Shown here: positions 1 to 8,362 of the stretch, piece by piece | How positions within the stretch are numbered: position 1 is the first letter of the stretch | Layout of the letters: every line of letters starts with the position of its first letter | NCBI GenBank assembly: GCA_002319885.1 | Contig: DCFT01000085.1 | Coordinates: 1-26,697 of the forward strand | Direction: 5' to 3' | DNA: 26,697 nucleotides | From: Bacteroidales bacterium UBA1797 | GTDB taxonomy: Bacteria > Bacteroidota > Bacteroidia > Bacteroidales > VadinHA17 | Notes under the pieces: generated by a model | Databases searched by the model: none | Seen by the model: only the letters and a program-made list of their open reading frames with translations | Told to the model about the DNA's origin: nothing | Program-made: the position numbers and the translations under genes

Positions 1-1
1 G

Positions 2-412
2 AAAAATATACTGATTTTCATTTCCATTTTAATTCTGGTTGGTTTTACTTGTAAAAAAGCAGATGAAAAGCAGGAGGATTTATAAAAAACCAGATGGATA
101 TTATCTTATATTCAGGATACCAGGACAAATGCAATAAAGAACTATCCAGCTGATGCATCAGGAAAAATATCAATAATTTTTACTGATTCATTGAATATTC
201 TTTCATTTATTGGGATTTGTAATGGTGGTGCGTGTACTTCTTCATATTCTTCCACTAACGGTGAAATTAAAGTGACTGACCTGAATACTACATTTATTGG
301 TTGTAAATATGATGAATGGGAAACGTATTCAGTCAAAACCTGTCCTTTGCTTCATGATATTAATTTACAGCCGGCAATTTGGCTATCTGTTCCTCCGGGG
401 ACTATAATTTGA
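2..412 (+). pseudogene. Broken lipoprotein gene (in-frame stop), 5' end outside window
   Basis: Reading from base 2 gives the hydrophobic core of a lipoprotein signal peptide ending in a lipobox (VGFTC, Cys codon at 50-52), then a short linker and a TAA at 83-85. The same frame continues open after the stop to TGA at 410-412. It encodes WILSYIQDTRTNAI and later an ICNGGAC stretch and several further cysteines, which reads like the mature part of a small secreted Bacteroidota lipoprotein. Signal peptide and mature region share one frame, so a single nonsense change (or one sequencing error) explains the break. The ATG at 191 would yield 73 residues without export signal and has no evident ribosome site, so I do not treat it as a separate gene. 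Function unknown. Confidence 0.6.
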
Positions 413-960
413 ATTTCACTAAGGAATAAAATTGAAACAAACAAATATTGACTTCCTTAATCTGAAATTTGTCTGCTATCCTTTCTTGTAATTAGTTGTC
501 AATCTGCAAAATACATAACTGAACTTCATTGACTCCCGGAGTTCCACACTTTTCCCAGTCAAAAATGTAACTTCTCCTGTAATTAGTTTGAATCGGAATT
601 GTGTCATATAAATAGCATGGAAGATAAAATGTCAAAACTTTTAAAAAAAGTAATTGAAGGAATGTAGAATAGATATTGAGTTATTACTTGAATTATATAT
701 AAAGCAATAGCAGGTATTTGGGTTGGTAAATTCAGGGTTGAGGGGATAAATTGTTGTTAATCAGGGTTGATAAATCATCAGGTAGTCATAAACTGATCTG
801 GTGATTTATCTTTATTTTGATACCATATTCATGCAAAAAGAGGGAAGCAGAAATTAAGTATTCTAATCAATGTATTTGTACCTTATAAAGATTTAACCTA
901 AATTTCGTACTATAATGGACCTCAAATAAAACTTCCTGCAAAATACCAATTAAATCTTTC
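413..960. other. Intergenic region, 548 bp
   Basis: AT-rich spacer without a convincing coding frame. It holds a terminator-like hairpin at 769-818. A loose direct repeat lies just before the hairpin: TCAGGGTTGA occurs at 732-741 and again at 761-770, each followed by GATAAAT. TGTATTTG at 871-878 is one base off the Bacteroidota -7 consensus TAnnTTTG but has no matching -33 box, so the promoter of the downstream sigma factor gene is not located with confidence. Confidence 0.5.
769..818 (+). terminator. Terminator-like hairpin
   Basis: The arms 769-781 (GATAAATCATCAG) and 798-810 (CTGGTGATTTATC) pair over 13 positions with one G-T wobble, across a 16-base loop, and are followed by the T-rich tail TTTATTTT. 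It may insulate the downstream sigma factor gene from upstream transcription. It lies about 360 bases from the end of the broken lipoprotein gene, so which transcript it ends is unclear. Confidence 0.5.
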
Positions 961-1530
961 ATGTTAAACCTGGCTGAACTGTACTTAATAGAATCAATTA
1001 GAAAAGGCGACCAAAAGTCATTTGAGTTTCTATTTAAGAGCAACTATTCCAACTTATGTAAATATGCCAGGAATATAGTGCATAATGAGATAACGGCTGA
1101 AGATCTTGTAATGGATATTTTTGCCAGATTATGGGAATCATCGGAGAAACTTGTGATCTCAACTTCTATCTCAGGATATCTGTATCAGTGTGTGCATAAC
1201 CATTGTATTAACTATCTGACCCGAAAACAAAAACAGTTTTCAGAATTAAATAAAGAAACAATAGAAAAGCTGGATATTTTAATAACTGCGGATGCATCGT
1301 CAGATCCGCTGATGGGAATTAATATCGTTGAATTAAGTAACAGAATTGAGAAGAGTATTGATCATCTGCCAGTCGAATGCCGGAAGATTTTTATTCTGAG
1401 CCGCACAGAGGAATTGTCACATAAAGAAATTGCAATGAAGCTGGGGATATCGGAAAATACCGTAAAAGTTCAGATATACAGGGCTCTCCTGAAGCTTCGT
1501 GCTCTTTTAAAGGAATTTCTTCCGAATTAA
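961..1530 (+). CDS. ECF RNA polymerase sigma factor (FecI-like, Bacteroidota type)
   Basis: A 189-residue extracytoplasmic-function sigma factor that would direct RNA polymerase to a target promoter when released by its anti-sigma factor. Region 2 spans about residues 5-70: a GDQKSFEFLF start, then the region 2.2 helix with AEDLVMDIFARLWE near 46-59. Region 4 occupies the last ~53 residues: LPVECRKIF, LSHKEIAMKLGIS, then the recognition helix ENTVKVQIYRALLKLR. Length is normal for the family. The ATG at 961 immediately precedes the domain, and no good Shine-Dalgarno site is visible, as is usual in this phylum. The FecR-like gene follows after a short gap and a SusC with an STN domain comes next, so the likely job is substrate-induced expression of this PUL. 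The role is inferred from the arrangement; the family assignment is secure. Confidence 0.93.
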   Translation: MLNLAELYLIESIRKGDQKSFEFLFKSNYSNLCKYARNIVHNEITAEDLVMDIFARLWESSEKLVISTSISGYLYQCVHNHCINYLTRKQKQFSELNKETIEKLDILITADASSDPLMGINIVELSNRIEKSIDHLPVECRKIFILSRTEELSHKEIAMKLGISENTVKVQIYRALLKLRALLKEFLPN

Positions 1531-1616
1531 ATGCTTAAATGATTTTTCAAAGAGTTTTTTTCTTCTTGTGTAATACCAACAATAAAAATTTGTGCCATAA
1601 TAAAAGAGCTAATTGT

Positions 1617-2774
1617 ATGAAAGAAAAGAATATTTCAGATTCTCTGGGAGAGGCAATAGAATGTTATTATACAAATCGACTGACTCAGGTTCAGGCTGAG
1701 GAGTTAATCACATGGTTAAGTCAGGATGCAGAGAACATTAAACATTTCCGTGAAGTTGGTACTATATGGTATGCTTCAAGCCAGATGGCTGGAAAGGAAA
1801 GCGATGCCATTAAAGGATGGGCAACTCTTCTGGATAAAATAAATGATAATGGCATCAGACCAATGCCAAAGCCTGAATTAAGGATCAAAATTTCTTTACT
1901 ATCTCGGGTAGCTGCAGCTGTTATTCTTATGGCAGCACTCGGAATTGGAAGTATTTTTATTTTCAGATCCCCGAAAACAAAATCTGAAGTTGCTTATTTT
2001 GAAGCGCTTGCACCGAAAGGATCGCGTTCTTTTATTACTCTTTCCGATAGTAGTACGGTTTGGTTGAATTCTGGAACGAAACTACGTTATCCAAGCAATT
2101 TCGGGAAAGAGAGCAGAGATCTTTTTCTTGAAGGAGAAGCCTATTTTGTTGTTATGAAGAATCCAGCTATGCCGTTCAGGGTTAAGACATCTGATGTCTT
2201 GATTACAGCAATTGGAACTGCTTTTAATGTAAAGGCATACAACGATGAAGGCGTTATTGAAACCACACTTGAGAGAGGAGAAGTGCGCATTGATGAATTG
2301 GGTGATTCGAAGACAAAAGTGGAATCAGCACCGGTTTATCTTAAACCAAATCAGAAAGCTGTTTTTATTAAAAGCAATAAAAACCTGAGTGTAGACAATA
2401 CTGTTCAAAAATCTTCTTTACCATTAAATGAAGCGGTAAGTAAAACAAAAACTAACCCACTAAGGATCGATAATAATGTAGATACAAAGTTAACTACATC
2501 CTGGAAAGACAGCCGTTGGATATTTAAAAGTGAAAAACTGATTAAACTGGCACCTATACTCGAACGTCGATATGATATAACAGTCACCTTCAGAGATACG
2601 GTACTCAGAAGCTACAAATTTACCGGCATTTTAAAGGAAGAGTCACTTGAACAGGTACTAAATGCTATCTGTCTGGCTGCACCAATAAGGTATGAAATTA
2701 TTCATAACAAGGTATTGTTCTTCGAAGATAACGGCCAAAAAAATAAATATTTAAAACCAATTAAAAATAATTAA
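1617..2774 (+). CDS. FecR-family anti-sigma factor
   Basis: Inner-membrane anti-sigma factor of about 385 residues that would hold the adjacent ECF sigma factor and relay a signal from the outer-membrane receptor. From the chosen start, residues 1-90 are the cytoplasmic sigma-binding part, 97-117 (AAAVILMAALGIGSIFIF) is one membrane segment, about 129-225 is the periplasmic FecR domain (KGSRSFITLSDSSTVWLNSG, LFLEGEAYFVV, IGTAFNVKAY), and about 300-372 is a DUF4974-type C-terminal domain expected to contact the receptor STN domain. The frame is open from ATG 1539, but I prefer ATG 1617: it has AAGAG at a suitable distance and gives the normal N-terminus, whereas the longer form adds a phenylalanine- and cysteine-rich extension. 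It lies just downstream of the sigma gene and upstream of susC. Confidence 0.92.
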   Translation: MKEKNISDSLGEAIECYYTNRLTQVQAEELITWLSQDAENIKHFREVGTIWYASSQMAGKESDAIKGWATLLDKINDNGIRPMPKPELRIKISLLSRVAAAVILMAALGIGSIFIFRSPKTKSEVAYFEALAPKGSRSFITLSDSSTVWLNSGTKLRYPSNFGKESRDLFLEGEAYFVVMKNPAMPFRVKTSDVLITAIGTAFNVKAYNDEGVIETTLERGEVRIDELGDSKTKVESAPVYLKPNQKAVFIKSNKNLSVDNTVQKSSLPLNEAVSKTKTNPLRIDNNVDTKLTTSWKDSRWIFKSEKLIKLAPILERRYDITVTFRDTVLRSYKFTGILKEESLEQVLNAICLAAPIRYEIIHNKVLFFEDNGQKNKYLKPIKNN

Positions 2775-2841
2775 TGAAGAGATATCTGCAAAAACTAATT
2801 ATAAATAATGAATAACCGATCACCCTAATTTTTAATAAAAT

Positions 2842-2861
2842 GGGAGACCTGCCAGTCTCCC
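2842..2861. repeat. Perfect 7-bp hairpin between anti-sigma and susC genes
   Basis: GGGAGAC (2842-2848) and GTCTCCC (2855-2861) are perfect complements across a six-base loop. On the plus strand no T run follows. On the minus strand the hairpin is followed by an A/T-rich tail (ATTTTATTAAAAATT). It may be a weak terminator or an mRNA processing or attenuation site separating the regulatory pair from susCD. Confidence 0.5.
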
Positions 2862-2882
2862 AAGTTATCAGATTTTACATTC

Positions 2883-2916
2883 TTCTGCCAGCCTATGAAT
2901 CCTAGTTCAGGCAGAA
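2883..2916 (+). repeat. Inverted repeat in the susC leader
   Basis: TTCTGCC (2883-2889) and GGCAGAA (2910-2916) form a perfect 7-bp stem with a 20-base loop, ending 28 bases before the susC start codon. Its place in the leader suggests an mRNA structure or an operator, but the sequence alone does not distinguish these. Confidence 0.45.
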
Positions 2917-2944
2917 TTGTCAAACCCTTAAACTTTACAAAACT

Positions 2945-5900
2945 ATGATAAATTTTATAAAATCAACCATGTGGGTGAAAAATCCCACATATAAAACCTA
3001 CCTACGGGCCATGAAACTATCAGTAATTCTTTGCTTTCTGGGGATGCTTCAGGTTTCGGCTTCAGTCTTCTCCCAAAATCCAAAAGTTTCCTTCTCATAT
3101 AAGGACCAGACTATTAAAGAGGTGCTTAATGACATTGAGAAAAACACTGAATTCAGGTTTTTTTACAATGAGGACTTTATCGATATGAACAGGAAGGTTA
3201 CAATGGAAGGATCTAACCAAAGTGTTGAAGATGTTCTGACTAAACTTTTAGAATCTACTAATGCAGATTTCAAGGTTCTCGAAAATAATCTGGTTGTAAT
3301 TGCACCCAAAGAGAAAATTCAGCAAAAGGCTGTGACCGGGTTAATTACCGATTCAAAGACAGGTGCCCCTTTGCCTGGAGTAACTGTGCTTGTAAAAGGA
3401 ACAACCGTTGGAACTCAAACCGATATGAATGGTAAGTATTCAATAGCATTGCCCGAAACAAAAGCAACTATTTCATTTTCCTTTATTGGATACGAGCGCC
3501 AGGAAATTGAAGCTTCTGCCGGTTCAGTTCTTAATGTTGCACTTATTGAAGAATCACGTTTACTTGATGAAGTTGTAGTTATTGGATATGGATCACGTTC
3601 CAAAAAAGATATAACAACTTCAATTTCAACAGTAAATGCGAAAGATATTACAAAAAGTGTTAATACTTCTTCTGAATATGCTATGATGGGAAGAATGGCC
3701 GGGGTATTAGTCTCCGGAGCTACGGGTGATCCTCTTGCCCGTCCAACCGTAAGGATCAGGGGAGTAAATACCTGGGGAGTAGCTGATCCTATTTATGTAA
3801 TTGACGGCATACCGGTTACCGAAATAGGGGCTGGTGCTGATGCTATTGCTGATGCTCGTTTTGGGACCCTGAGAGGAAATGTAAATATCATGACCTTGAT
3901 TGATCCCAATGATATTGAATCAATTTCAGTTTTAAAAGATGCTGCCTCTGCTGCAGTTTATGGAGTTCGTGCTGCGAACGGAGTCATCCTCATAAACACT
4001 AAAAAAGGTCAGATAGGCAAACCACTGCTTGAATTAAATGCCAGGTATGGCATTCAAAATCTTGCCCATACATATAAAATGATGAATAGTGAACAACTGA
4101 TCAAGTTTAAGCAAGATGCTTATGAAGCAAATTCAACTATTGGCAACGATCAGACTCTATGGAACGAATTAAATCCTGCTTCTACCAATTACATAGGTAC
4201 ATCACCGGAAACATATAACTGGCAAAAAGCCGGAATTAATCAGAATGCAAAAACGCAGGAGTACAATTTACGTTTGAGCGGGGGGACAGATAAAAGCACA
4301 TATTCTGTATCAGCTGGTTATGCCGGCGATGATGGTATGCTATTGTCTAAAACAATGGAGCGTTATTCTCTGGCTTCCAGTGTCAGTTCTAAAATTAATA
4401 AGTGGCTGAAACTTGGAATAAACTATCGTTTGTCCTATGTAAAAGGCAGAGATAATACTATCGAAGGTTTTGACCTGGCCAGCCTTTCTCAGGTGTCGCC
4501 ATGGCAACCAATATATGACCCGGATGGATATAAGGGGTATGCAAACACAGTAACTATAAATAGTGATGGTTTAACAGGTACCCCCGGTAAATGGGCAAGC
4601 GACCCTAAACCAAATGCATTGGGATCACTTGCAACAACTGACAACACATATGGTGAATTCCGAAATCTGGGATCAGCTTATATAGAAATTGTACCGTTAA
4701 AAGGACTGATAATTAAAGGAACATTAAGTGGAGATTATTATAAGCGCAAATCTAATGTTTTTACAGATTATGCGGGTTGGCAGTTTGGCTATGCAACGTC
4801 TCAAAGCCAATCAGTAAATTATCCAAATGCTGTAGGTTCTGAGTCAGACAATCTTTCGGAAAACTTCAACCTGATAAAAGAGTTTTCGGTTAATTACGTA
4901 AGAACTCTTGGAGATCACAATATTGATCTTCTTTTCAACGCGATGGACCAGAAATACAACTTTTACAGTGTTTTAGGAACAGGTTATGCAATGTTGACTC
5001 TTGATCCGGGCCTTCGTTATGTAGGTAATATGGAAGATAAAAATACTAACCTGCAAACTGACTTAGAGCGCAATGCGTTACAGGGGTATCTTGGCCGTTT
5101 GAGTTATAATTTTAAATCGAAATATTATCTGGATCTTACTATTCGTCGTGACGGCAGTTCTAAATTCTCAAAGGAACATCAATGGGGAACATTTCCCGGA
5201 CTATCGGCAGCATGGCGTATTAGTGCTGAACCATTTTTACAAAATGTTTCCTGGGTAAATGATATAAAACTGCGGGTTGCCAGAGGTTCTTTAGGAAACA
5301 TGGAAGTTCGTGATTTAGCCTGGGCGTATGTTGTTAATCCTAATCCTGCCTATTCATGGGGATATTCTACGGATGGACTGGGAATTTGGGGCGCAGGAGC
5401 AGCTATTACCGATATGGCAAACCCATCTCTTACCTGGGAAAAAACCACCACCAATAATTTTGGTGTCGATTTTACCCTGCTTAAAGGTCTTTCCGGTTCA
5501 TTCGAATATTACTACAAATTAACTGATGGCATTATTCAGCAAATTAACTTGCCGCCAAGCCTGGGCTACAAGAATACGCCTTTTGTAAACCTTGCCAAGG
5601 TTAGTAACAGGGGAGTTGAAATTGTATTAAACTATGAAGGCACCTCAGGCGATTTTAGTTATTCTATAGGCGGTAACCTGACAACAGTAAAAAATAATGT
5701 GGAAAAAACCTATAGTCATTTGCGATACTCTGTAGCCAATGTAGGCTGGATAGAAGAAGGACATACCATTGGATATGAGCGAGGGTATAAGTTCGGAGGT
5801 ATATATCAAACTCAGGAAGAGGCTGATCAGCATGAAGCAGCTGTTATAGACAATAGCCGTAGTCAAAAGGTGGTAGCCGGTGATGCCTGGTTTCAGGATA

Positions 5901-6451
5901 TTAATGGTGCTCCCTCAGGTACTTTTAAATATGAGACTCCGGGTGCCGATGAAAAACTTGATAGTTATGACCAAACTTATCTCTGGAACAATATTCCTCC
6001 TTTTTACTACGGCCTGAATTTAGGTTTAAGCTGGAAAGGTGTCGATTTCACAGCGCTCTTTAATGGGGTTGGAGGAATTTATGGCCATTGGGATGGACTT
6101 ACAGGTATGGGATCAAAAAGTAATAATACCCTGGTTAGCGCATTGGATTCATGGACACCGGAGAATCTTTCTTCATGGCTTCCCCGCAACGTGTATAGCG
6201 ATCCAAATTCCAATATGAGAAGTTCTGACAGGGATAAAAAAAGCAGATCATATCTCCGCATGCAAGACATTCAAATTGGATATACTCTTCCAAAATCAGT
6301 ATATGATTTTTTGGGTAATTCTATCAGCTATATGCGGGTATATGTTGGGGCCAATAATATTCTTACAATTACCAGATGGCCCGATCTGAATCCTGACGGA
6401 GCAAATACCATGCCCTATGTTATCAACTTTGGGATAAACGCCAGATTCTAA
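2945..6451 (+). CDS. SusC/RagA-like TonB-dependent outer-membrane transporter with STN signalling domain
   Basis: An 1168-residue outer-membrane transporter for oligosaccharides, working with the SusD-like lipoprotein encoded next. Order: signal peptide to about residue 44 (hydrophobic core LSVILCFLGMLQVSAS), STN domain about 50-122 (KVSFSYKDQTIKEVLNDIE), carboxypeptidase-regulatory-like beta-sandwich about 128-203 (GAPLPGVTVLVKGT), TonB-box region DEVVVIGYG at 208-216, plug domain from about 220 including SVLKDAASAAVYGVRAANG, then a 22-strand-type barrel ending FGINARF. Length is normal. The STN domain is the feature that lets a transporter signal through FecR to an ECF sigma factor, and both partners are encoded directly upstream. 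The ATG at 2945 gives a typical long signal peptide; a shorter start at the internal Met-23 is possible. The substrate cannot be read from the sequence. Confidence 0.96.
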   Translation: MINFIKSTMWVKNPTYKTYLRAMKLSVILCFLGMLQVSASVFSQNPKVSFSYKDQTIKEVLNDIEKNTEFRFFYNEDFIDMNRKVTMEGSNQSVEDVLTKLLESTNADFKVLENNLVVIAPKEKIQQKAVTGLITDSKTGAPLPGVTVLVKGTTVGTQTDMNGKYSIALPETKATISFSFIGYERQEIEASAGSVLNVALIEESRLLDEVVVIGYGSRSKKDITTSISTVNAKDITKSVNTSSEYAMMGRMAGVLVSGATGDPLARPTVRIRGVNTWGVADPIYVIDGIPVTEIGAGADAIADARFGTLRGNVNIMTLIDPNDIESISVLKDAASAAVYGVRAANGVILINTKKGQIGKPLLELNARYGIQNLAHTYKMMNSEQLIKFKQDAYEANSTIGNDQTLWNELNPASTNYIGTSPETYNWQKAGINQNAKTQEYNLRLSGGTDKSTYSVSAGYAGDDGMLLSKTMERYSLASSVSSKINKWLKLGINYRLSYVKGRDNTIEGFDLASLSQVSPWQPIYDPDGYKGYANTVTINSDGLTGTPGKWASDPKPNALGSLATTDNTYGEFRNLGSAYIEIVPLKGLIIKGTLSGDYYKRKSNVFTDYAGWQFGYATSQSQSVNYPNAVGSESDNLSENFNLIKEFSVNYVRTLGDHNIDLLFNAMDQKYNFYSVLGTGYAMLTLDPGLRYVGNMEDKNTNLQTDLERNALQGYLGRLSYNFKSKYYLDLTIRRDGSSKFSKEHQWGTFPGLSAAWRISAEPFLQNVSWVNDIKLRVARGSLGNMEVRDLAWAYVVNPNPAYSWGYSTDGLGIWGAGAAITDMANPSLTWEKTTTNNFGVDFTLLKGLSGSFEYYYKLTDGIIQQINLPPSLGYKNTPFVNLAKVSNRGVEIVLNYEGTSGDFSYSIGGNLTTVKNNVEKTYSHLRYSVANVGWIEEGHTIGYERGYKFGGIYQTQEEADQHEAAVIDNSRSQKVVAGDAWFQDINGAPSGTFKYETPGADEKLDSYDQTYLWNNIPPFYYGLNLGLSWKGVDFTALFNGVGGIYGHWDGLTGMGSKSNNTLVSALDSWTPENLSSWLPRNVYSDPNSNMRSSDRDKKSRSYLRMQDIQIGYTLPKSVYDFLGNSISYMRVYVGANNILTITRWPDLNPDGANTMPYVINFGINARF

Positions 6452-6483
6452 AAATCAGGTACTTACAACTAAAATTTATTATT

Positions 6484-8187
6484 ATGAAAAAAACAAAATA
6501 CTTAATATACGGCATTTTAGTTTTGGCTTTGGGATCAATGTTATCCTGCAACAAGGAGAACCTGGATGTCGAAGCTACAAAACAAGTTGAAGATCAATTC
6601 TTCAGCACTGAACAAATGCTTGACAGAGGAATCAGAGGTGTTTATGCACAAATGACGGATTTATACTCATTTGCTGCAATGGGATGTGTTTACCCGTTAT
6701 ATATCTTGCCCGATGATGCATTTACTCAAAATGCAGGGGGAAGCAATAATGACATAGATAATTTTAAAGGCTTTAATCCTTCACATGGGTTGGTAAGCAA
6801 TTACTGGAATGTTCTGATGCGTCTGGTAAACAGAGCAAATACCATGTTGGATATCATTGAGAAGAAAAAAGATCTCTATACTACACCTGGCCTTATGGAC
6901 GCTCACAAAGGCGAATGCTATTTCCTCAGAGGCTATGCTTTTTACAAACTTTGGATCAATTGGGGTAAACCTCCGCTGATTACCAAACGGATAACAAGTG
7001 TCAGCGATCCCTCCATTTATACTGCAGAAACTTCGGGGTTGCAGGCTCTCGACTCAGCCATTAAAGATATTACAAAGGCTGAAATTCTTTTGGCCGACAA
7101 AAAACAATGGGATAATCAGAATCTGGGGCGTATAACATATAATACTGTAGAAGGGTTTCTGGTTAAACTATACACTATAAGGGCAGATTTTGGCGACACC
7201 AAAACTCAGGATTATCAGAATGCCATCACAGCTTTTAATAAAATCGACCAAAGTATTACTACAATCCAGGGAGTAAAATATGGAGACAATTTTGATGGCA
7301 CAACTGAAAATAACAAAGAATCGTTGTTCGAATACCAGGCAGGTGATGCTTCCAGTGGCGATCTTGTCTGGCTTGATAATGACTTTGGAGGAAATATCGG
7401 ACGTCAGGGTGCCTGCTTTGTCTTCTTCGACATGGGTGGTGGCGTATTCTGGACATGGAATCAGCCAATGATTCCTACCAAAAAACTTGTCAGCAAATTT
7501 GAAAAAGGGGATCCCCGATTTACAGAATGCATGGATACTGTTGACAATTATATGGATAAGTATAACAGAGACCTGTTGTGGTTCGTCGGAAGCGGATATC
7601 CCACAGGTTATGTATTTCATAAATACATGAGGCCTGCTATATATAAAGACCCTAAAGACCATAGTAAAGGTATCAAATACCCTCCCAGGGATACCTATGG
7701 TAAGAATGGTTATGGCTCGGCTCCTACCACAACCAATCCAAGAATTCTTCGTTTTGCCGATGTAAAATTGTTAGTTGCCGAAGCTTATCTCGAAACAGGT
7801 GATGCAGCATCTGCATTAGCTCAGGTAAATGATGTAAGAGAGAGAGCCAGGAATTCATCGATTGATGGTATAATATCAGCCACTCCCGCACCTTTAGCCT
7901 CTGTTGACAGACAAGCCATCATGGACGAACGTATGAGAGAACTTTGCGGAGAAGAAGATCATCGTCTGGTTGACATGAAACGCTGGCAAAAAGCCGGGTG
8001 GATTGATATCTCAACCTGGGTACCTTCGCAACCCGATACTGGTCCCATTCTTGAAAACTGCTGGGGAGTTGTTTCAGATGCAGTAAATTTTGATGCTTCA
8101 TTCTTTACAACTAAAAATCTTTTGTTCCCAATACCATTGAGTGAAACATCTGCAAATACCAACGTAACCCAGAATGATGGTTATTAA
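6484..8187 (+). CDS. SusD/RagB-like surface glycan-binding lipoprotein
   Basis: A 567-residue lipoprotein that binds the glycan at the cell surface and caps the SusC transporter. The signal peptide ends in a lipobox with Cys-22 (MLSC), after which the lipid-anchored mature chain starts. N-terminal RagB/SusD features include QFFSTEQMLDRGIRGVY and the ECYFLRGYAFYKLWINWG helix typical of the TPR-like fold. The C-terminal half carries RFADVKLLVAEAYLETGD, NDVRERARN and DERMRELCGEEDHRLVDMKRW, all family hallmarks. The protein ends with the usual FPIPLSE region followed by NVTQNDGY. It starts 32 bases after the susC stop, so it is surely co-transcribed. Specificity cannot be inferred from the sequence. 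Confidence 0.96.
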   Translation: MKKTKYLIYGILVLALGSMLSCNKENLDVEATKQVEDQFFSTEQMLDRGIRGVYAQMTDLYSFAAMGCVYPLYILPDDAFTQNAGGSNNDIDNFKGFNPSHGLVSNYWNVLMRLVNRANTMLDIIEKKKDLYTTPGLMDAHKGECYFLRGYAFYKLWINWGKPPLITKRITSVSDPSIYTAETSGLQALDSAIKDITKAEILLADKKQWDNQNLGRITYNTVEGFLVKLYTIRADFGDTKTQDYQNAITAFNKIDQSITTIQGVKYGDNFDGTTENNKESLFEYQAGDASSGDLVWLDNDFGGNIGRQGACFVFFDMGGGVFWTWNQPMIPTKKLVSKFEKGDPRFTECMDTVDNYMDKYNRDLLWFVGSGYPTGYVFHKYMRPAIYKDPKDHSKGIKYPPRDTYGKNGYGSAPTTTNPRILRFADVKLLVAEAYLETGDAASALAQVNDVRERARNSSIDGIISATPAPLASVDRQAIMDERMRELCGEEDHRLVDMKRWQKAGWIDISTWVPSQPDTGPILENCWGVVSDAVNFDASFFTTKNLLFPIPLSETSANTNVTQNDGY

Positions 8188-8233
8188 TTTAGCCTGACAA
8201 TAAAGCAAATTCTCAAGAGAAATAACTTTTAGC

Positions 8234-8268
8234 GATAAGTCCGGAGCTGTTTTGTTTCCGGACTTATC
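8234..8268 (+). repeat. Perfect 12-bp hairpin between susD and downstream hydrolase
   Basis: GATAAGTCCGGA (8234-8245) and TCCGGACTTATC (8257-8268) are perfect complements with an 11-base loop. The tail is A/T-rich but has no T run directly after the stem. The position, 47 bases past the susD stop and about 95 before the next start, suits a partial terminator or an mRNA-stabilising structure that keeps susCD transcript levels above those of the enzyme gene. Confidence 0.65.
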
Positions 8269-8362
8269 TAATACTAATTAATATTTTCAAAATGTATAAC
8301 AGGTATGAATAAAGTGAAACTCTTGAGCTCAGATGTGTTTAATCAATCAATGCATTGAATCT

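Noticed and set aside
617..667. Possible 16-codon peptide gene in the first intergenic region
   Set aside because: Too short, lysine-rich by AT bias, and no ribosome site or conservation evidence.
7168..7662. 164-codon open frame on the minus strand within the susD gene
   Set aside because: Lies wholly inside a strongly supported SusD gene; no signal, domain or ribosome site; its residues do not resemble a protein family.
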